Below the pieces are notes generated by a model. It saw only the letters and a list, made by a program, of their open reading frames with translations, was not told where the DNA came from and ran no database searches. A stretch of 64,000 nt of DNA from Lutimaribacter degradans (GTDB lineage Bacteria > Pseudomonadota > Alphaproteobacteria > Rhodobacterales > Rhodobacteraceae). Below, piece after piece: positions 61,524 through 64,000 of the stretch. The translations under genes were made by a program, and so were the position numbers. How positions within the stretch are numbered: the stretch's first letter is position 1; the number at the start of each line of letters is the position of its first letter. Location: contig NZ_JAMQGO010000001.1 of NCBI RefSeq assembly GCF_023703375.1, positions 682,001 through 746,000 of the forward strand, in the 5' to 3' direction.

Positions 61524-62825
61524 ATGCGGCCAATCTCTATCCTTACGGCTATCGTGGTGATGGCCACGCTTTACATGGTGGTGATGGAGCGTGACGCGCT
61601 TTTCGCGCTGGCGACCAGCGGCGAGGTGCCAAGCCTTGAGGAACTGGCCGATCCCGGCCCATCCACCCGTGTCGAGGTGGCCGAAACCGCCGAGGGCGCG
61701 GCAGACGGCCCAGCCATGTCAGATGAAACGCCGGTCAAGGTGGTGGCGCTGAAATCGACCGCGCGGGTGATCGACAGCGCGGTTGTGCTGCGCGGCGAAA
61801 CGCGCGCCGTCCGCCAGGTCGAACTGCGCGCCGAAACCTCCGGGCAGGTGGTATCCGATCCGCTGCGCAAAGGCGCGTTCGTTGAGCCGGGCCAGACCCT
61901 GTGCCAGATCGACCCCGGCACGCGCGAGGCATCGCTGGCCGAGGCAGAGGCCCGCTTGGCCGAGGCGCGCGCCCGCACCCCAGAAGCGCGCGCGAGGTTT
62001 GCCCAGGCCGAGGCGCAACTGCGCGAGGCAAGGCTGAACCAGAACGCCGCATCGCGGCTGTCGCAAGATGGGTTCGCCTCGGAAACCCGCGTCGCCGCCA
62101 CCGAGGCCGCGGTCAGTACCGCCGAGGCCGCCGTCGAATCTGCCCGTGCCGGCCTGGAAACCGCCAAATCCGGCGTGCAATCGGCCGAGGCCGCCGTGGC
62201 CGCGGCAAAACGGGAAATAGAACGGCTGACCATCTCGGCCCCCTTCGCCGGGCTGCTTGAGGTCGACACCGCGGAACTGGGCAGCCTGATGCAGCCAGGA
62301 TCGCTTTGTGCAACGGTGATACAACTCGATCCGATCATCGTTGCCGGTTACATCCCCGAAACCCAGATCGACCGCGTCGAGCGGGGCGCGCAGGCGGGCA
62401 TCCGGCTGAGCGGCGGGCGCGAACTGCGCGGGCGCGTGATCTTCCTGTCGCGCGCCGCAGACGAGACAACGCGCACGTTCCTGGTGGAAATCGAGGTGCA
62501 GAACACCGATTTGGCGGTGCGCAGCGGCCAGACCGCCGAAATCATGATCCAGGCCGATGGCAAGACCGCGCACCTGCTGCCGCAATCAGCGCTGACGCTG
62601 AACGACAATGGCGCGCTCGGCGTGCGCATCGTCGGCGATGACAACCGGGTGAATTTCGTGCCGCTCAATCTTGTGCGCGACACGTCCGACGGTGTCTGGG
62701 TCAGCGGCCTGCCCGAGCAGGCCTCCATCATCATCGTCGGGCAGGAATACGTGCGCGAGGGCGTGCTGGTGGCGCCCACCTATCGAGATACCGCCAACCC
62801 CGCCAGCTCGGAGGCCACGGAATGA
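61524..62825 (+). CDS. RND efflux transporter periplasmic adaptor subunit
   Basis: A 433-aa membrane fusion protein that links an inner-membrane pump to an outer-membrane channel. One N-terminal helix (ILTAIVVMATLYMVVM) anchors it. The lipoyl half-motif REVTRAVRQVELRAETSGQV region, a long coiled-coil hairpin near residues 125-225 (LAEAEARLAEARARTPEARARFAQAEAQ) and barrel segments (VAGYIPETQIDRVERGAQ) follow in the usual order. ATG 61524 has aggaa 6 bp upstream. It overlaps the permease gene by 4 bp (ATGA). Confidence 0.92.
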   Translation: MRPISILTAIVVMATLYMVVMERDALFALATSGEVPSLEELADPGPSTRVEVAETAEGAADGPAMSDETPVKVVALKSTARVIDSAVVLRGETRAVRQVELRAETSGQVVSDPLRKGAFVEPGQTLCQIDPGTREASLAEAEARLAEARARTPEARARFAQAEAQLREARLNQNAASRLSQDGFASETRVAATEAAVSTAEAAVESARAGLETAKSGVQSAEAAVAAAKREIERLTISAPFAGLLEVDTAELGSLMQPGSLCATVIQLDPIIVAGYIPETQIDRVERGAQAGIRLSGGRELRGRVIFLSRAADETTRTFLVEIEVQNTDLAVRSGQTAEIMIQADGKTAHLLPQSALTLNDNGALGVRIVGDDNRVNFVPLNLVRDTSDGVWVSGLPEQASIIIVGQEYVREGVLVAPTYRDTANPASSEATE

Positions 62826-64000
62826 CAGGTATCGTCGACTGGGCCGCTTCGCGGGCGCGGATGGTTCTGGCCTTTATCGCCCTCAGCCTGCTGGCCGGGG
62901 GGTTTGCCTATACCAGCCTTCCGAAAGAGGGCGAGCCCGATATCGAGATTCCCGCGCTTTTCGTGTCCGTCCCCTTCCCCGGCATTTCCGCCGAGGACAG
63001 CGAAAGCCTGCTGGTCAAGGTCATGGAAACCGAGCTGTCCGACCTGGACGGTCTGAAGGAAATGACCTCGACCGCCGCCGAAGGCTATGCCGGGGTGGCG
63101 CTGGAGTTCGAGTTCGGCTGGGACAAGTCGAGGATCATGGCAGACGTGCGCGAAGCCATGAACACCGCCGAGGGCAAGTTTCCAGACGGGTTCGAGAAAT
63201 ACTCGATCAACGAGATAAACTTCAGCGAATTTCCGATCATCATCGTCAACCTGACCGGCGATGTGCCCGAACGCACCATGACCCGTGTCGCCAAGGATCT
63301 GCAAGACAGGGTCGAGGCGCTCGACGCGGTGCTCGAGGCGGGGATTGCGGGCAACCGCGACGAAATGGTCGAGGTCGTGATCGACCCGCTGCGACTTGAA
63401 TCCTACAACGTCACTGCGGGCGAATTGATCAACGTCGTCCAGAACAACAACATGCTGATCCCCGCCGGCGAGGTCGAAACGGCCGACGGCGCCTTCAGCG
63501 TGAAGATCCCCAGCAGCTTTGACGAACCGCGCGACATCTATTCGCTGCCGGTCAAGGTCAACGGTGACCGGGTGGTGACGCTGGGCGATTTGGCCGATAT
63601 TCGCCTGACCTTCGAAGATCGCACCGGCACGGCGCGTTTCAACGGCGACCCTACGGTGGCGCTGCAGGTGGTCAAGCGCAAGGGCTTCAACCTGATCGAC
63701 ACAGCCGACGAGGTGCAGCGCGTTGTCGAAGCGGCCCATGCCGAGTTTCCCGAAGATCTGCGTGCCACGGTGAACCTGGGCACCTCGAACGACCAAAGCC
63801 GCATCGTCGCCTCGATGGTTGCCCAGCTCGAAGGCTCGGTTCTGACGGCGATCGCGCTGGTCATGATCGTTGTGCTGGCGTCGCTGGGCAGCCGTGCGGC
63901 GCTATTGGTCGGCTTTGCCATTCCCACCTCTTTCCTTTTGTGTTTCGTGCTGCTGGCGGTGATGGGCATCACCATTTCCAACATCGTCATGTTTGGCCTG
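62822..64000 (+). CDS. RND efflux pump permease (cut by window end)
   Basis: The first 393 residues of an AcrB/HAE1-type proton-driven efflux permease, continuing past the window. The start IVDWAASRARMVLAFIALSLLAGGFAYTSLPKEGEPDIEIPALFVSVPFPG is the first helix and porter domain. Later SMVAQLEGSVLTAIALVMIVVL and GFAIPTSFLLCFVLLAVMGITISNIVMFGL are helices 2-4. It forms an operon with the adaptor gene by a 4-bp overlap. Full-length members have about 1000-1050 residues, so some 650 are missing here. Confidence 0.93.
   Translation, partial: MTGIVDWAASRARMVLAFIALSLLAGGFAYTSLPKEGEPDIEIPALFVSVPFPGISAEDSESLLVKVMETELSDLDGLKEMTSTAAEGYAGVALEFEFGWDKSRIMADVREAMNTAEGKFPDGFEKYSINEINFSEFPIIIVNLTGDVPERTMTRVAKDLQDRVEALDAVLEAGIAGNRDEMVEVVIDPLRLESYNVTAGELINVVQNNNMLIPAGEVETADGAFSVKIPSSFDEPRDIYSLPVKVNGDRVVTLGDLADIRLTFEDRTGTARFNGDPTVALQVVKRKGFNLIDTADEVQRVVEAAHAEFPEDLRATVNLGTSNDQSRIVASMVAQLEGSVLTAIALVMIVVLASLGSRAALLVGFAIPTSFLLCFVLLAVMGITISNIVMFGL

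Noticed and set aside
1..64000. CRISPR arrays, prophage or intact insertion sequence
   Set aside because: No regularly spaced repeats, transposase, integrase or phage structural genes were seen; the three-copy repeat is dispersed and not spaced like CRISPR.

Overview
The window is a piece of chromosome from a GC-rich alphaproteobacterium, most likely Rhodobacteraceae (Roseobacter group). The gene set and layout fit: the rsmA-pdxA-surA-lptD-lptG-lptF export cluster, a prfA-prmC pair, a DUF4167 protein, a cytochrome c' with a second c-type cytochrome, a lone acyl-homoserine-lactone-type LuxR regulator and a polyhydroxybutyrate-linked bdhA. Genes are densely packed, often with 4-bp ATGA overlaps. 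I see no tRNA, rRNA, CRISPR, prophage or intact insertion sequence. Both window edges cut genes: the end of penicillin-binding protein 1A on the left, the start of an RND efflux permease on the right.

Layout. 0-5.9 kb: mrcA end, prfB, a membrane-anchored penicillin-acylase-family hydrolase, a beta-hydroxyacid dehydrogenase. 6-11.2 kb: two drug exporters, a small potassium channel, a DsbA-like enzyme, an acyl-CoA ligase divergent from an XRE-cupin regulator. 11.1-17 kb: a 40-residue entericidin-like lipoprotein, a YejA-type binding protein, a probable small RNA, bdhA, a FOXRED2-like flavoprotein and a patatin lipase. 17-22 kb: DUF502, pseudouridine degradation genes psuK-psuG, and the head-to-head DUF4198 and HupE/UreJ genes. 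22-25 kb: rpsB-tsf, a terminator, a large structured RNA candidate, and luxR. 25-34 kb: MmgE/PrpD with a COQ10-type protein, hpt, a Sel1 protein, cytochromes, a TTC38-like protein, lipA, a VIT1-type transporter, a TfoX C-terminal-domain protein, ndk. 34-40.8 kb: a second Bcr/CflA exporter, an ABC-F ATPase, MarC, an aspartic protease, holC, pepA. 40.9-48.3 kb: lptF-lptG-lptD-surA-pdxA-rsmA, one outer-membrane biogenesis operon. 48.3-55.7 kb: DUF4167, prmC-prfA, DUF1499, agmatinase, an M20 amidohydrolase, mazG, an iron-binding protein. 55.8-64 kb: a fatty acid desaturase, a TspO-like protein, yfgM-bamB-der, an RND efflux operon.

Most of the window is housekeeping. The items most worth a second look are non-coding or very small: a structured RNA of about 220-270 nt after tsf (23972-24240), possibly a stand-alone HEARO/omega-type RNA; a 74-nt two-hairpin small RNA with a clear promoter and terminator just upstream of bdhA (13225-13298); a hidden entericidin-like lipoprotein gene; a hidden 59-residue membrane protein; and a three-copy hairpin repeat that always sits just after the 3' end of a gene, in convergent intergenic regions.

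Everything here comes from reading the sequence by eye. Family names rest on remembered motifs and gene order, not on a database search.
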